Assembly (NCBI RefSeq): GCF_904066215.1
Contig: NZ_LR880474.1
Coordinates: 2,666,001-2,730,000, forward strand
Direction of reading: 5' to 3'
Length of the DNA: 64,000 nucleotides
DNA from: Microbacterium sp. Nx66
GTDB taxonomy: Bacteria > Actinomycetota > Actinomycetes > Actinomycetales > Microbacteriaceae
Part shown: in pieces, positions 25,630-34,973 of the stretch
Numbering within the stretch: the stretch's first letter is position 1
Layout: every line of letters begins with the position of its first letter
The notes under the pieces: model-generated
Database searches by the model: none
What the model was told of the DNA's origin: nothing
The model's input: the letters and a program-made list of their open reading frames with translations, nothing else
Position numbers and translations under genes: made by a program

Positions 25630-27096
25630 TCAGGAGACCGGGATCAGCGTGTACTTGGTGGACAGGTATTCGTGGATGCCCTCGAAGCCGCCCTCGCGGC
25701 CGACGCCGGACTGCTTGACGCCGCCGAAGGGAGCCGCCGCATTCGAGACGACACCCACGTTGAGACCCATCATGCCCGTCTCCAGCGCGTCGATCATCCG
25801 CTGACCGCGCTGCAGGTTCTCGGTGAACACGTAGGAGACCAGGCCGTACTCGGTGTCGTTGGCGAGACGCACGGCCTCGTCCTCCGTCTCGAAGGTCGCG
25901 ATCGCGAGCACCGGGCCGAAGATCTCCTCGCGGAGGATCGCGGAACCGGGGACGACGTCGGTGAGGACCGTGGGCTCGTAGAACGTGCCGGTGCCCTCGA
26001 GCGCCTTGCCGCCCGCGAGCAGGGTCGCGCCGCGCTCGACGGCGTCGTCGACGAGCTCGCCGGCCTTGGCCACGGCGTCCTCGTCGATGAGCGGGCCGAT
26101 CGCCACGCCGTCCTCCGTGCCGCGACCGATCTTCATGCCGTTGACGCGCTCGGTGACGCGCTTGGCGAACTCGCCCGCGACATCCTTGTGCACGATGAAG
26201 CGGTTCGCCGCCGTGCAGGCCTGACCGATGTTGCGGAACTTCGCGGCCAGCGCACCCTCCACGGCCTTGTCCAGGTCCGCGTCGTCGAACACGACGAACG
26301 GGGCGTTGCCGCCGAGCTCCATCGACACCCGGAGCACGCCCTCGGCGGCCTGCGCGATGAGCTTGCGGCCGACCTCGGTCGATCCGGTGAAGGAGAGCTT
26401 GCGCAGACGCGGGTCGGCGATGATCGGCGCCGACAGGGCGCTCGACTTCGAGGTCTGCACGACGTTGACGACACCCTTGGGCAGACCGGCCTCTTCGAGC
26501 AGCGTCGTGAAGAAGATGGTCGTGAGCGGCGTGAGTGCCGGGGGCTTGATCACCACGGTGCAGCCGGCGGCGAGGGCCGGGGCGATCTTGCGCGTGGCCA
26601 TCGCGAACGGGAAGTTCCACGGCGTGACGAAGAACGACGGACCGACGGGGCGCTGCGACACGATCATGTGACCGGTGCCCTCGGGGTTCAGGCCGTAGCG
26701 GCCGCTGATGCGCACGGCCTCCTCGCTGAACCAGCGGAGGAACTCGCCGCCGTAGGCGACCTCGCCGCGGGCCTCGGCCAGGGGTTTGCCCATCTCGAGC
26801 GTCATCAGCAGCGCGAGGTCCTCCTTGCGCTCCTGCACGAGGTCGAACGCCCGGCGGAGGATCTCCCCGCGCACGCGCGGCGCGGTCGCGGCCCACTCGT
26901 CCTGTGCGGCGACGGCGGCGTCGAGCGCCCGGATGCCGTCCGCGGGGGTGGCGTCAGCGATCGTGCGGATCACCTGGTTGGTCGAGGGGTCCTTGACGTC
27001 GAAGGTCGCGCCGGTCTCCCCCTCGATCCACTCCCCGCCGATGAAGAGGCCGGTGGGGATGCTGTCGAGCAGCGCCTGCTCGTTCTGAGTGCTCAT
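25630..27096 (-). CDS. gabD: NAD(P)-dependent succinate-semialdehyde dehydrogenase (E. coli GabD type)
   Basis: 488 aa, full-length ALDH. Glu260 in ELGGNAPF and Cys294 in NIGQACTAANR are intact, with TPWNFPFAMATRK for cofactor binding. It should convert succinate semialdehyde to succinate, the last GABA step. It lies 14 bp downstream of the amino acid permease gene. The presence of two aldehyde dehydrogenases in one operon fits a two-aldehyde pathway from putrescine to succinate. Confidence 0.88.
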   Translation of the reverse strand: MSTQNEQALLDSIPTGLFIGGEWIEGETGATFDVKDPSTNQVIRTIADATPADGIRALDAAVAAQDEWAATAPRVRGEILRRAFDLVQERKEDLALLMTLEMGKPLAEARGEVAYGGEFLRWFSEEAVRISGRYGLNPEGTGHMIVSQRPVGPSFFVTPWNFPFAMATRKIAPALAAGCTVVIKPPALTPLTTIFFTTLLEEAGLPKGVVNVVQTSKSSALSAPIIADPRLRKLSFTGSTEVGRKLIAQAAEGVLRVSMELGGNAPFVVFDDADLDKAVEGALAAKFRNIGQACTAANRFIVHKDVAGEFAKRVTERVNGMKIGRGTEDGVAIGPLIDEDAVAKAGELVDDAVERGATLLAGGKALEGTGTFYEPTVLTDVVPGSAILREEIFGPVLAIATFETEDEAVRLANDTEYGLVSYVFTENLQRGQRMIDALETGMMGLNVGVVSNAAAPFGGVKQSGVGREGGFEGIHEYLSTKYTLIPVS

Positions 27097-27110
27097 GGAT
27101 TCTCTCTCTT

Positions 27111-28667
27111 TCAGACGGACGTGGGACGACGACGGCGGCTGGGCGGAGCGTCCGTACCCAGCGTCTCACCGCGGAAGAAGGCGGGGCGGCGGATGGCGTT
27201 CCAGATCATCACGGCGATCCCGACGACGATGATGAGGATGCCGAGGATGAAGACGATCCCGATGCCGCCGATCTCCGACCCGGAGCCGTAGGCCGGGTCC
27301 ATGGAGTCGATCAGCGTGGTGAAGAACAGGATCGCCAGGATGATGCCGCCCACCAGCGGGAACAGGAAGGTGAAGAAGACGTTCCGCGCCGAGTCGAACC
27401 ACTGCTTGCGGAAATACCAGACGCAGGCGAACGCGGTGATCCCGTAGTAGAAGCAGATCATCATGCCGAGCGTGAGGATCGTGTCCCACAGCGTGTCCTC
27501 GCTGACCACGCGCATCACGGCGTAGAACGCGGAGGCCACGATGGCCGACACGATGGTGGCGTAGCCCGGGGTGAAGAACCGGGGGCTCACCTTCGCGAAC
27601 GACTTCGGCAGCGCGCCGTAGTGACCCATCGCGAGCAGGGTGCGCGCCGGACCGACGAACGTCGACTGCAGCGACGACGCCGAGCTCGTGAGCACCGCGA
27701 GGGAGACGAGGAACGCGAGCGGCCCGAGGATCGGCCCGGAGAGGTGGAAGAACACGTTCTCCTGGATGTCGCCGTTGCCGAGGCCGAGCTCCCCCGTACC
27801 GACGCCCGCGAACATGATCATCGCGACGGCGAGGAGCAGGTAGAGCGAGACGATCGTGAGCACCGTGACGGTGGCCGCGCGACCCGGGGTCTTCTCCGGG
27901 TCCTTCGTCTCCTCGTTCATGGTGAGGGTGACGTCCCAGCCCCAGAATATGAAGATCGACAGCGACAGACCGGCGGCGACCGCGCTGAACGACGAGATCG
28001 CGAACGGGTTGAACCAGTTGAGGTCGAACGGCTGGTAGTCGAAGCCGTTGCCGCCCACGGCCTGCACGATCGCGGCGACCGCGAAGAACACGAGCACGAG
28101 GATCTGGAATCCGACCAGCCAGTACTGCAGCTTCTGCGTGGTCTGCATGTCCCGGTACGACACCCACGTCGCGCCCAGCATGAAGAGCAGGCACACGCCG
28201 ATGTTGATCCAGGTGACGCCGGCGAGATCGGCGATCTCGGCGTTGCCCGTGATCTGCGACAGCAGCAGGAACAGGAAGTCGACCGCGACCCCGGCGAGGT
28301 TGGACAGCACGAGGATCGTGGCGACCACGAGGCCCCAGCCGGCCATCCAGCCCACCCACGGCCCGAACGCCCTGGCGGCCCAGGTGAAGGAGGTGCCGGA
28401 GTCGGGCATGCGGTTGTTGAGCTCGCGATAGCCGAAGGCCACGAGGAGCATCGGGATGAAGCCGACGAGGATGATCGCCGGGATCTGCGCGCCCACCTCG
28501 GACGCGGTGGGGCCGACGGCGGCCGTGAACGTGTAGGCGGGGGCGATGCACGAGATGCCGATCACGACGGCGCCGATCAGGCCGACGGTGCCGGCGCTCA
28601 GGCCCTTCGTCGAGATTCCGGTCGTGACGCCGGATGCGGGCTCCGTCGCCCGGTTGGTGCTGCTCAT
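27111..28667 (-). CDS. APC-family permease, probably putrescine/GABA importer
   Basis: 518 aa with about 12 hydrophobic segments. The first segment GLIGAVVIGISCIAPAYTFT and the FGYRELNNRMPDSGTSFTWA loop are typical of the amino acid-polyamine-organocation superfamily (PuuP-like branch). Its start overlaps the universal stress protein stop by one base (TGATG), so translation is coupled. Context (putrescine oxidase, gabT, two semialdehyde dehydrogenases) indicates import of putrescine or GABA; this is inference. Confidence 0.85.
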   Translation of the reverse strand: MSSTNRATEPASGVTTGISTKGLSAGTVGLIGAVVIGISCIAPAYTFTAAVGPTASEVGAQIPAIILVGFIPMLLVAFGYRELNNRMPDSGTSFTWAARAFGPWVGWMAGWGLVVATILVLSNLAGVAVDFLFLLLSQITGNAEIADLAGVTWINIGVCLLFMLGATWVSYRDMQTTQKLQYWLVGFQILVLVFFAVAAIVQAVGGNGFDYQPFDLNWFNPFAISSFSAVAAGLSLSIFIFWGWDVTLTMNEETKDPEKTPGRAATVTVLTIVSLYLLLAVAMIMFAGVGTGELGLGNGDIQENVFFHLSGPILGPLAFLVSLAVLTSSASSLQSTFVGPARTLLAMGHYGALPKSFAKVSPRFFTPGYATIVSAIVASAFYAVMRVVSEDTLWDTILTLGMMICFYYGITAFACVWYFRKQWFDSARNVFFTFLFPLVGGIILAILFFTTLIDSMDPAYGSGSEIGGIGIVFILGILIIVVGIAVMIWNAIRRPAFFRGETLGTDAPPSRRRRPTSV

Positions 28668-29551
28668 CAGCGGTCTCCTGCTTCGATGCGGGTGCGCGGG
28701 ACGACGATCATGGGGACGGGCAGCTCGTGCAGCATCTTCGCCGCCGTGGAGCCCAGGAAGAGACGGCGTGGCTGCGCCAGACGGCTGGAGCCGACGAGCA
28801 CGACCTCCCCGGGGAGCCAGGAGAGTCCGGCGACGGCGTCCTCCACCGTCTCGCCCGGCGCCTCCTCGACGACGGCGCCGAGGCCGTCCGGCAGGCGCCC
28901 GGCCGCCACGGCCAGCACCTGGTGCGCGTGCTCGCTGCCGGCGAGGCGGATCGCGCCGGTGTCGAGTCCCGGCGGCACGTCGAACGGCACGAGCGACACC
29001 AGCCGGAGGCTCACCTCGGCCGCGCCGGCGAGGGCGACGGCCTGGTCGAGCACGCCCTCCGCGCCGGGACGCGTGCCGACGGCGACCGTGACGCGCGGAA
29101 GCACGTGGTCGTCCTGCTGGGCGAGCCCGGAGGGTGCGAGGGCCACCGGGATCGGCGAGGAGTGCAGCAGCTCCGATGCGACGCTGCCCAGGCGATGCCG
29201 GCCGAAGAGGCCGCCGCCGGCCGTGCCGATCACGATGACGCTGGCGTCGAACTCCTCACCGGCGGCGATGAGGCCCTCGGCGAACGACTCGGAGAAGCGC
29301 ACATGGCCGCTGCGCACCAGCTCCTGCGGGAGACGCACGACCGCGTCCTGCAGCCAGCTCCGCGCCTGCTTCCGGATGACGTCCTCGTAGGCGCGCTCCG
29401 GTGGCACGGCGGCGCTCCGGGTGCCCTCGGTCGGCAGCACGATCACGAGGTGGAGGGTCGCACCGATGCTGCGCGCCAGACGTGCGCCCAGCGCCGCCGC
29501 GTCCGCCCCCGCATCCGTCGCCGTGTAGCCGACGACGACCGAGCCGGTCAT
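28667..29551 (-). CDS. Universal stress protein with two USP domains
   Basis: 294 aa from ATG at 29551. Two tandem USP folds: domain 1 (MTGSVVVGYTATDAG to about 150) has GTAGGGLFGRHRLGSVA, and domain 2 has GSSRLAQPRRLFLGSTA. These G-x2-G-x9-G(S/T) motifs are those of ATP-binding USPs. It overlaps both neighbours by single-base TGATG junctions, so it is made together with the permease and the oxidase. A role in protecting against the hydrogen peroxide made by the oxidase is speculation. Confidence 0.88.
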   Translation of the reverse strand: MTGSVVVGYTATDAGADAAALGARLARSIGATLHLVIVLPTEGTRSAAVPPERAYEDVIRKQARSWLQDAVVRLPQELVRSGHVRFSESFAEGLIAAGEEFDASVIVIGTAGGGLFGRHRLGSVASELLHSSPIPVALAPSGLAQQDDHVLPRVTVAVGTRPGAEGVLDQAVALAGAAEVSLRLVSLVPFDVPPGLDTGAIRLAGSEHAHQVLAVAAGRLPDGLGAVVEEAPGETVEDAVAGLSWLPGEVVLVGSSRLAQPRRLFLGSTAAKMLHELPVPMIVVPRTRIEAGDR

Positions 29552-30933
29552 CAGCCGATGCTCTCGGGAGCGCCGGCCTCGCGGCGGGCGTCGACGATGT
29601 TCGCCGCGACGAAGTGGCCCATGCGGATCGCCCCGTCGACGTGCTGGTAACCCGCTCCTGCCATGTCGCTGCAGGCGAAGTGGATCGGTCCGACGGGCGT
29701 GCGCAGGTCGGCGCCGTAGCGGTGCAGGCCGCCCAGGTCGAAGCTCGCGGCGTAGGCGCCACGCGTCCACTCCTCGCTGCCCCAGTCGCTCTCGTAGTAC
29801 ACGACCGGGTTCTTCGCCTCGGGACCGTAGTAGTGCGACAGCGACTCGAGGATGCGCTCCTTGCGCTCCTCGGCGGACAGCTCGAACACGCCGTCGGCGT
29901 TCGCATCGGACACGAAGCCGACCAGAGTGCCGCGCTCGTCGCCGTGGTTGCTGTTGTCGTAGGCCTCGTGCGAGAGCTCGTACGGGCTGAACGCCGTGCC
30001 GCTCAGGCCCTGCTCGCGCCAGAACGGGCGGTCGTAGACGGCGTGCACCTTGATGACGAAGCCCATCGAGAGGTGCTGGTGCAGCTGGTGCTGGCGACGC
30101 GGCAGCGGCGGGACGAAGGAGATGCGGTTGTAGAGGATGGGGGCGTGCGCGAGGATCGCGTACCGCGCCCGCACCGTGAGGTCGTCGGTGGTCGCCACGA
30201 CCCCGTCATCCGACCACTCCAGGCTGCGGACGGGCTGGTTCAGCAGCACGTCCTCGCCCAGGCGCTCGGCGAGGCGCAGCGGCACCTGCTGGAGCCCTCC
30301 CACGACGCGCTTGTCGAGGATGAAGTCGGCGTCGACGAGGTTCGAGTACGAGCCGGCCGAGGCCGCCATGAGCAGCGACTGCAGCAGCGAGAAGGCGTGG
30401 GTCGGCTTGGTCAGCATCGCCGAGCCGGTGGCGAAGGCGAGGTTACGCACGGCTTCGTCGTCGTCGGTCTGCGAGCGCAGCCAGGCGTCCCAGGAGATCG
30501 AGTCCCACTCGGCCGCGTTCGGGTGCTCCCACGGCTTGTCCGGGTCGATCTCGGCGACGAGGGCGTCGAGGATGCCGGTGATGCGCGCGATCACGGCCTC
30601 GGTCTCCGCCGACACCGGGAACATCTCGCCCGTGAAGCGGTGGGCCTGTCCGTCCGGGCCGACGTAGACGCTGTCGCCCTCGCGGTACCGGCTGTAGGTC
30701 TCGAGCCCCAGCTCCTCGATCGTGTCCTTGAGCGCGTCCTGGTCGGGCGAGACCCACTGGCCGCCGATCTCCAGCATGGCGCCGTCGATCACGTCGGTCC
30801 ACAGGCGGCCACCCACGCGGTCGCGGGCCTCCAGCACGGCGACCGACAGCCCGGCCTTCCGCAGGTCGTTGGCCGCCGTGAGCCCTGCGGCTCCGGCGCC
30901 CACGATCAGCACGTCGCGGGTGATCTCAGCCAT
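29551..30933 (-). CDS. puo: Putrescine oxidase (flavin monoamine oxidase)
   Basis: 460 aa from ATG at 30933, six bases after GAAGGAG; a TTG six bases upstream is less likely. FAD Rossmann motif VGAGAAGLTAAN, then GGRLWT and a conserved C-terminal FAD segment AGAGYQHVDGAIRMG. It oxidises putrescine to 4-aminobutanal with release of ammonia and hydrogen peroxide. Assignment to putrescine over other amines rests on GabT and two semialdehyde dehydrogenases in the same operon, plus general resemblance to Rhodococcus and Kocuria enzymes. Confidence 0.85.
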   Translation of the reverse strand: MAEITRDVLIVGAGAAGLTAANDLRKAGLSVAVLEARDRVGGRLWTDVIDGAMLEIGGQWVSPDQDALKDTIEELGLETYSRYREGDSVYVGPDGQAHRFTGEMFPVSAETEAVIARITGILDALVAEIDPDKPWEHPNAAEWDSISWDAWLRSQTDDDEAVRNLAFATGSAMLTKPTHAFSLLQSLLMAASAGSYSNLVDADFILDKRVVGGLQQVPLRLAERLGEDVLLNQPVRSLEWSDDGVVATTDDLTVRARYAILAHAPILYNRISFVPPLPRRQHQLHQHLSMGFVIKVHAVYDRPFWREQGLSGTAFSPYELSHEAYDNSNHGDERGTLVGFVSDANADGVFELSAEERKERILESLSHYYGPEAKNPVVYYESDWGSEEWTRGAYAASFDLGGLHRYGADLRTPVGPIHFACSDMAGAGYQHVDGAIRMGHFVAANIVDARREAGAPESIG

Positions 30934-30974
30934 CTGCAACTCCTTCGTCGTCGGGGGATGCGGGGGATGAAGTA

Positions 30975-31016
30975 CCGGTCGCGTCCCGAAATCCCCCGAT
31001 CCGGGGACGCGACCGG
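30975..31016 (-). terminator. Hairpin between gabT and puo
   Basis: CCGGTCGCGTCCC (30975-30987) is exactly complementary to 31004-31016 with a 16-base loop. It lies after gabT and may reduce read-through to the rest of the operon. No T-tract. Confidence 0.6.
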
Positions 31017-31024
31017 ACAGGGTG

Positions 31025-32386
31025 TCAGGCGCCGGCCAGCGCCTCGGCCACGACGTCGAGGCCCTCGTTCAGCAGCTCGTCGCCGATGGACAGCGGCGGG
31101 AGGAAGCGGATGACGTTGCCGTACGTGCCGCAGGTGAGGACGATGACGCCCTGGGCGATGCACGCCTTGGCCACAGCAGCCGTGAGCGCGGCGTCCGGAG
31201 CGTTGGTCTCCGGGTCGACGAACTCGGCGGCGACCATCGCACCGTGACCGCGGACGTCGCCGATGCGGGCGTCCTCGGCCTGGAGGGCTGTGAGGCGGCC
31301 GAGGAGGATCTCGCCGATCTCGCGGGCACGCTCGATGACGCCGTCGTTCTCGAACACGTCGATGGCCGCGAGCGCCGCGGCGCACGCGATGGGGTTGCCG
31401 CCGTAGGTGCCGCCGAGGCCACCGGAGTGCGACGCATCCATGATCTCGGCGCGGCCGGTCACGGCGGCGAGCGGCAGCCCGCCCGCGATGCCCTTGGCGG
31501 TGGTGATGAGGTCGGGCTCGATGCCGAAGATCTCGCTGGCGAACATGTGTCCGGTGCGGGCGAACCCGGTCTGCACCTCGTCGGCGATGAAGACGACGCC
31601 GTTCGCGCGGCACCAGTCGACGATCGCGGGGAGGAAGCCGTCGGCGGGGACGATGAAGCCCCCCTCACCCTGGATCGGCTCGATGATGACGGCGGCGAGG
31701 TTGTCGGCGCCGATCTGCTTCTCGAGCTGGAGGATCACGCGGGCCGCGGCCTCGCCGCCCTCGAGCCCGTCGCGGAACGGGTACGACATCGGCGCGCGGT
31801 ACACCTCGGGGGCGAACGGTCCGAAGCCGCTCTTGTACGGCATCGACTTCGCGGTCAGCGCCATGGTGAGGTTCGTGCGGCCGTGGTAGCCGTGGTCGAA
31901 CGCGACGACGGCCTGACGACCGGTGTGCTTGCGGGCGATCTTGATCGCGTTCTCGACAGCCTCGGCGCCGGAGTTGAACAGGGCGCTCTTCTTGGCGAAG
32001 TCGCCGGGGGTGACGCGGTTGAGCGCCTCGGCGACGCCGACGTACGACTCGTACGGCGAGATCATGAAGCAGGTGTGCGTGAACTGCGCCGCCTGCGCGG
32101 CCACGGCGGCGGCCACCTTCGGGTGCGAATTGCCGACCGTGGTCACGGCGATGCCGGAGCCGAGGTCGATGAGCGAGTTGCCGTCGGCGTCGACGACCAC
32201 TCCTCCCCCGGCCGCGACGGCGGCGACCGGCACCGTGTGACCGACACCGGCGGCGACCGCGTCCGCCTTGCGGGCGAGGACCTCGGCCGACCGCGGGCCG
32301 GGGAGTTCCGTGACGAGGCGACGCTCCTGCGGGAGGTCGGGGCCGCCGAGGGGGACTGCGGGTGCTGCGGTGTCGAGGAGAGCCAT
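31025..32386 (-). CDS. gabT: 4-aminobutyrate aminotransferase
   Basis: 453 aa class III PLP aminotransferase. It transfers the amino group of GABA to 2-oxoglutarate, giving succinate semialdehyde. PLP lysine 298 is in TTAKGIAGGLPL, with FIADEVQTGFARTG (Asp269) and LFNSGAEAVENAIK upstream. First gene of the putrescine/GABA operon and divergent from a PucR-type regulator across a 93-bp region that carries two direct repeats. Confidence 0.93.
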   Translation of the reverse strand: MALLDTAAPAVPLGGPDLPQERRLVTELPGPRSAEVLARKADAVAAGVGHTVPVAAVAAGGGVVVDADGNSLIDLGSGIAVTTVGNSHPKVAAAVAAQAAQFTHTCFMISPYESYVGVAEALNRVTPGDFAKKSALFNSGAEAVENAIKIARKHTGRQAVVAFDHGYHGRTNLTMALTAKSMPYKSGFGPFAPEVYRAPMSYPFRDGLEGGEAAARVILQLEKQIGADNLAAVIIEPIQGEGGFIVPADGFLPAIVDWCRANGVVFIADEVQTGFARTGHMFASEIFGIEPDLITTAKGIAGGLPLAAVTGRAEIMDASHSGGLGGTYGGNPIACAAALAAIDVFENDGVIERAREIGEILLGRLTALQAEDARIGDVRGHGAMVAAEFVDPETNAPDAALTAAVAKACIAQGVIVLTCGTYGNVIRFLPPLSIGDELLNEGLDVVAEALAGA

Positions 32387-32421
32387 GTCGCGAGCGTACG
32401 GCGGCAGCGGAGACGCCCGCA

Positions 32422-32475
32422 TTCGCCGGGTCGTACAATCGGAGAATTGATTTCGCCGTCTCGTACAACCGGAGA
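32422..32475. promoter_or_regulatory. Two 24-bp direct repeats between gabT and the PucR regulator
   Basis: TTCGCCG-N2-TCGTACAAYCGGAGA occurs at 32422-32445 and again at 32452-32475, exactly 30 bp apart, about three helical turns. The second copy ends five bases before the regulator ATG. This is the likely binding site of the PucR-type protein and would control both divergent genes. Confidence 0.75.
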
Positions 32476-32479
32476 TCGT

Positions 32480-33988
32480 ATGGCCCCCGCCGATCCCTCC
32501 ACGCTGTCCGCCCTGCTGCGCCGCCGGGATCTCGACCTGCGCCTCGTCTCCACCGCAGCGGATCTGCCGGACGGCGCGCTCGACCGGCCACTGCGCTGGG
32601 TGCACAGCTCCGACCTCGCGGACCCGACGCCCTTCCTCGCGGAAGACCTCGTCCTCCTCACCACCGGCACGCAGTTCGACGACGCGGAGGCCATCGCCCC
32701 CTACGTCGTCCGCCTCGCCGAGCGCGGCGTGCTGGGGCTCGGATTCGGGACCGACGTGCATCGCTCGGGAACACCGGAAGAGTTGATCGCGGCGTGCGCC
32801 GACCAGGGCATCCCCCTGTTCGAGGTGCCGTACCGCACGCCGTTCATCGCCGTGGCCCGCGCGCACTCCGAGGCGATCGCGGCGCAGGCCTACGCCCGGC
32901 GCACCTGGGCGCTGGACACCCAGCGCGCCCTCGCCCTCGCCGCCCTCCGGCCGCGCGGGCTCGAGGCGATCATCACCGAACTCGGCCGTCGACTCGGCGC
33001 CTGGGCGGGCATGTTCGACGCGGCGGGCGACCTGATCGTCGCCCACCCCCGCGACGCCCTCTCGGCGACTGTCCGGGAAGGGCTCGGGACGCGGGTCCAG
33101 GAGATCCTCGACCGCGGACTCGAGGCGGGGCAGTCCCTCACCCTCGATGCGCACACCTTCATGCTCTTCACGGTGGGGCGGGGCGGGCACCTGCGCGGCG
33201 TCCTCGCCGTGGCGGCGGACGCCCTCGACCAGGAGGCCAGGGCCGTCGTCACCTCGGTCATCGCGATGGCGGGACTGGCGCGTGAGCAGAGCGAGCAGCT
33301 CGCCCGCGGCCGCCGCCGGCTGCACACGCAGCTGCTGCGCTCGCTCCTGGGCGACGACCCCGGCCTCGCGCGCCGTGTCCTCGGCAGCCTTCCGCCCGCC
33401 CCCGTGGTGGTGGCGGTGACCGGGGATGCCCCGGCCGAGCCTCTCCTCGACTGGTGGGAGCGCCGACGGGTCGAGCACGGGACGCCCGTCTTCCTCGCGG
33501 ACTCCGAGGACGGCGTGGTCATCTGCGTGTCAGCGGCCGACGAGGCTCTTCTCGACGACGCGGCCTCGCGCTTCAGCGCCCGCGTCGGCGTCTCGGCCCC
33601 GGAGGGGTACGACGCCTTCTCCCGCGCGCACGCCCAGGCGCTCATCGCTCTCCGACAGCCGGGCACGAGCGGCGCCGTCCGGTACGCCGACACGGTCGGA
33701 TCCAGCCTGCTCACGGCGCTGGCGACGGATGAGGCCCGGCTCGTCGCGGAGTCGCGGCTCGCTCCGCTCCGGGAACACGACGCCGCCCACGGCACCGCGC
33801 TCGAACACGCGCTGCGGACCTGGCTCGACCACGACACGCGGGCCGAGCAGGCCGCGGCCGCCCTCGGCATCCACCGGCACACCCTCCGCTCCCGGGTCTC
33901 CCATGCCGGCGCCCTCCTCGGGGTCGACCTCACGACCTTCCCCGCCCGGGCCGAGGTGTGGGCCCTCCTGCAGACCGCCCGCGACTGA
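32480..33988 (+). CDS. PucR-family transcriptional regulator of the putrescine/GABA operon
   Basis: 502 aa. An N-terminal PucR-like sensor region is seen (VLLTTGTQFDDAEAIAPYVVRLAERGVLGLGFGTD). The C-terminal helix-turn-helix of the CdaR/PucR type is in RAEQAAAALGIHRHTLRSRV. The ATG at 32480 leaves almost no leader after the second direct repeat, so the transcript may be short or leaderless. In Corynebacterium glutamicum a PucR-type protein (GabR) activates gab genes in response to GABA; the same role here is inferred from position. Confidence 0.85.
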   Translation: MAPADPSTLSALLRRRDLDLRLVSTAADLPDGALDRPLRWVHSSDLADPTPFLAEDLVLLTTGTQFDDAEAIAPYVVRLAERGVLGLGFGTDVHRSGTPEELIAACADQGIPLFEVPYRTPFIAVARAHSEAIAAQAYARRTWALDTQRALALAALRPRGLEAIITELGRRLGAWAGMFDAAGDLIVAHPRDALSATVREGLGTRVQEILDRGLEAGQSLTLDAHTFMLFTVGRGGHLRGVLAVAADALDQEARAVVTSVIAMAGLAREQSEQLARGRRRLHTQLLRSLLGDDPGLARRVLGSLPPAPVVVAVTGDAPAEPLLDWWERRRVEHGTPVFLADSEDGVVICVSAADEALLDDAASRFSARVGVSAPEGYDAFSRAHAQALIALRQPGTSGAVRYADTVGSSLLTALATDEARLVAESRLAPLREHDAAHGTALEHALRTWLDHDTRAEQAAAALGIHRHTLRSRVSHAGALLGVDLTTFPARAEVWALLQTARD

Positions 33989-34024
33989 CCCGGCCCCTTC
34001 CGTCCCCGCCTCCCCCCTTCCCCC

Positions 34025-34102
34025 GCGACACCTGCACGACTGCGCGACACCTGCACGACGGATCGGCCCGCCAGGTCATGCCCGCGGACCGAGGTCGTGC
34101 AG
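34025..34102. repeat. Intergenic repeat with CTGCACGAC units, family C copy 1
   Basis: GCGACACCTGCACGAC is directly repeated at 34025-34040 and 34044-34059, and the inverted GTCGTGCAG lies at 34094-34102. The segment fills the space between the convergent PucR and RpiR genes, so a terminator role is plausible. Compare the element at 46714. Confidence 0.6.
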
Positions 34103-34118
34103 CCGGAACCGCGGGCCC

Positions 34119-34973
34119 TCAGCCGTCGAGGTTGTCGGAGACCACTTCGAGAGCGTGTGCCCGAGCCTGGACGGCGGCGTCGCCGCGCGCGGAGGTGACC
34201 GCGGCCGCGAAGACCTCGGCGAACACGAGGAAGGCGACGCGGGAGGCGTGCTGCAGCTCTTCGCGGAAGCTCACCCCGGCCGGGGTGATGACGAGCGACA
34301 GGGAGGCCGCGTCGGTCAGCGCGGAGGACGCGAACGAGGTGAGTGCGATCACCGTCGCACCGCCGCGGGCGGCGGCGGTCGCGACACGCAGGCTCGCCTC
34401 ATTGGCTCCGGACCCGCTGACGATGACGCACACGTCCTGCTCCGTGAGATGCCGGGCCGCGATCTGCTGGGCGATGGCGTCGGCGATGAACTCCGCCGGT
34501 CGCCCTGCCGCCGTGAGCCGCATCGCCAGATCGCTCGCGATCGGCGACGAGAGACCGTTCGCCAGGACCAGCACACGTCGCGCGGAAGAGGTCGCGGCGA
34601 CTGCCGCGTCGACGGTCGCCGGGTCCAGGAGACTCGCCAGCACGGGGAGGGACGCCGCGACACGGTCGATCTCACCGCGCATCCGCCCCAGCACACCCGG
34701 CCCGTGATCGACCGCAGCGTCACCGCTCCCCCCGCCGAGCTCGGCGGCCAGCGCGACCCGGAGCTGCGGGTAGCCGCGGTAGCCGAAGCCCTGGCACGCA
34801 CGGACGACGGTGGCGCGGCCGACACCCGCCCGGTCGGCGAGCTCCTGCGCTGTCCACTCCACGACGGCGTCGGCGGAGTCCAGGATGAGCTCGGCCACCC
34901 GCCGCTCCGCGGGCTGCAAGGTGTTGCGGACCGCGGCGATGCGCACGGTCGGCGGAGCGCTAGGGGCGAACAC
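34119..34973 (-). CDS. MurR/RpiR-family regulator with SIS domain
   Basis: 284 aa. N-terminal HTH_6 domain (NTLQPAERRVAELIL, TAQELADRAGVGRATVVRAC) is followed by a SIS sugar-phosphate isomerase-like domain (RRVLVLANGLSSPIASDLA; VIVSGSGANEASLRVA). SIS domains of this family sense phosphosugars or similar phosphorylated ligands. It is the last gene of the PhnCDEE-type operon, overlapping the second permease by 14 bases, and so probably senses the imported compound or a product of it. Confidence 0.88.
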   Translation of the reverse strand: MFAPSAPPTVRIAAVRNTLQPAERRVAELILDSADAVVEWTAQELADRAGVGRATVVRACQGFGYRGYPQLRVALAAELGGGSGDAAVDHGPGVLGRMRGEIDRVAASLPVLASLLDPATVDAAVAATSSARRVLVLANGLSSPIASDLAMRLTAAGRPAEFIADAIAQQIAARHLTEQDVCVIVSGSGANEASLRVATAAARGGATVIALTSFASSALTDAASLSLVITPAGVSFREELQHASRVAFLVFAEVFAAAVTSARGDAAVQARAHALEVVSDNLDG

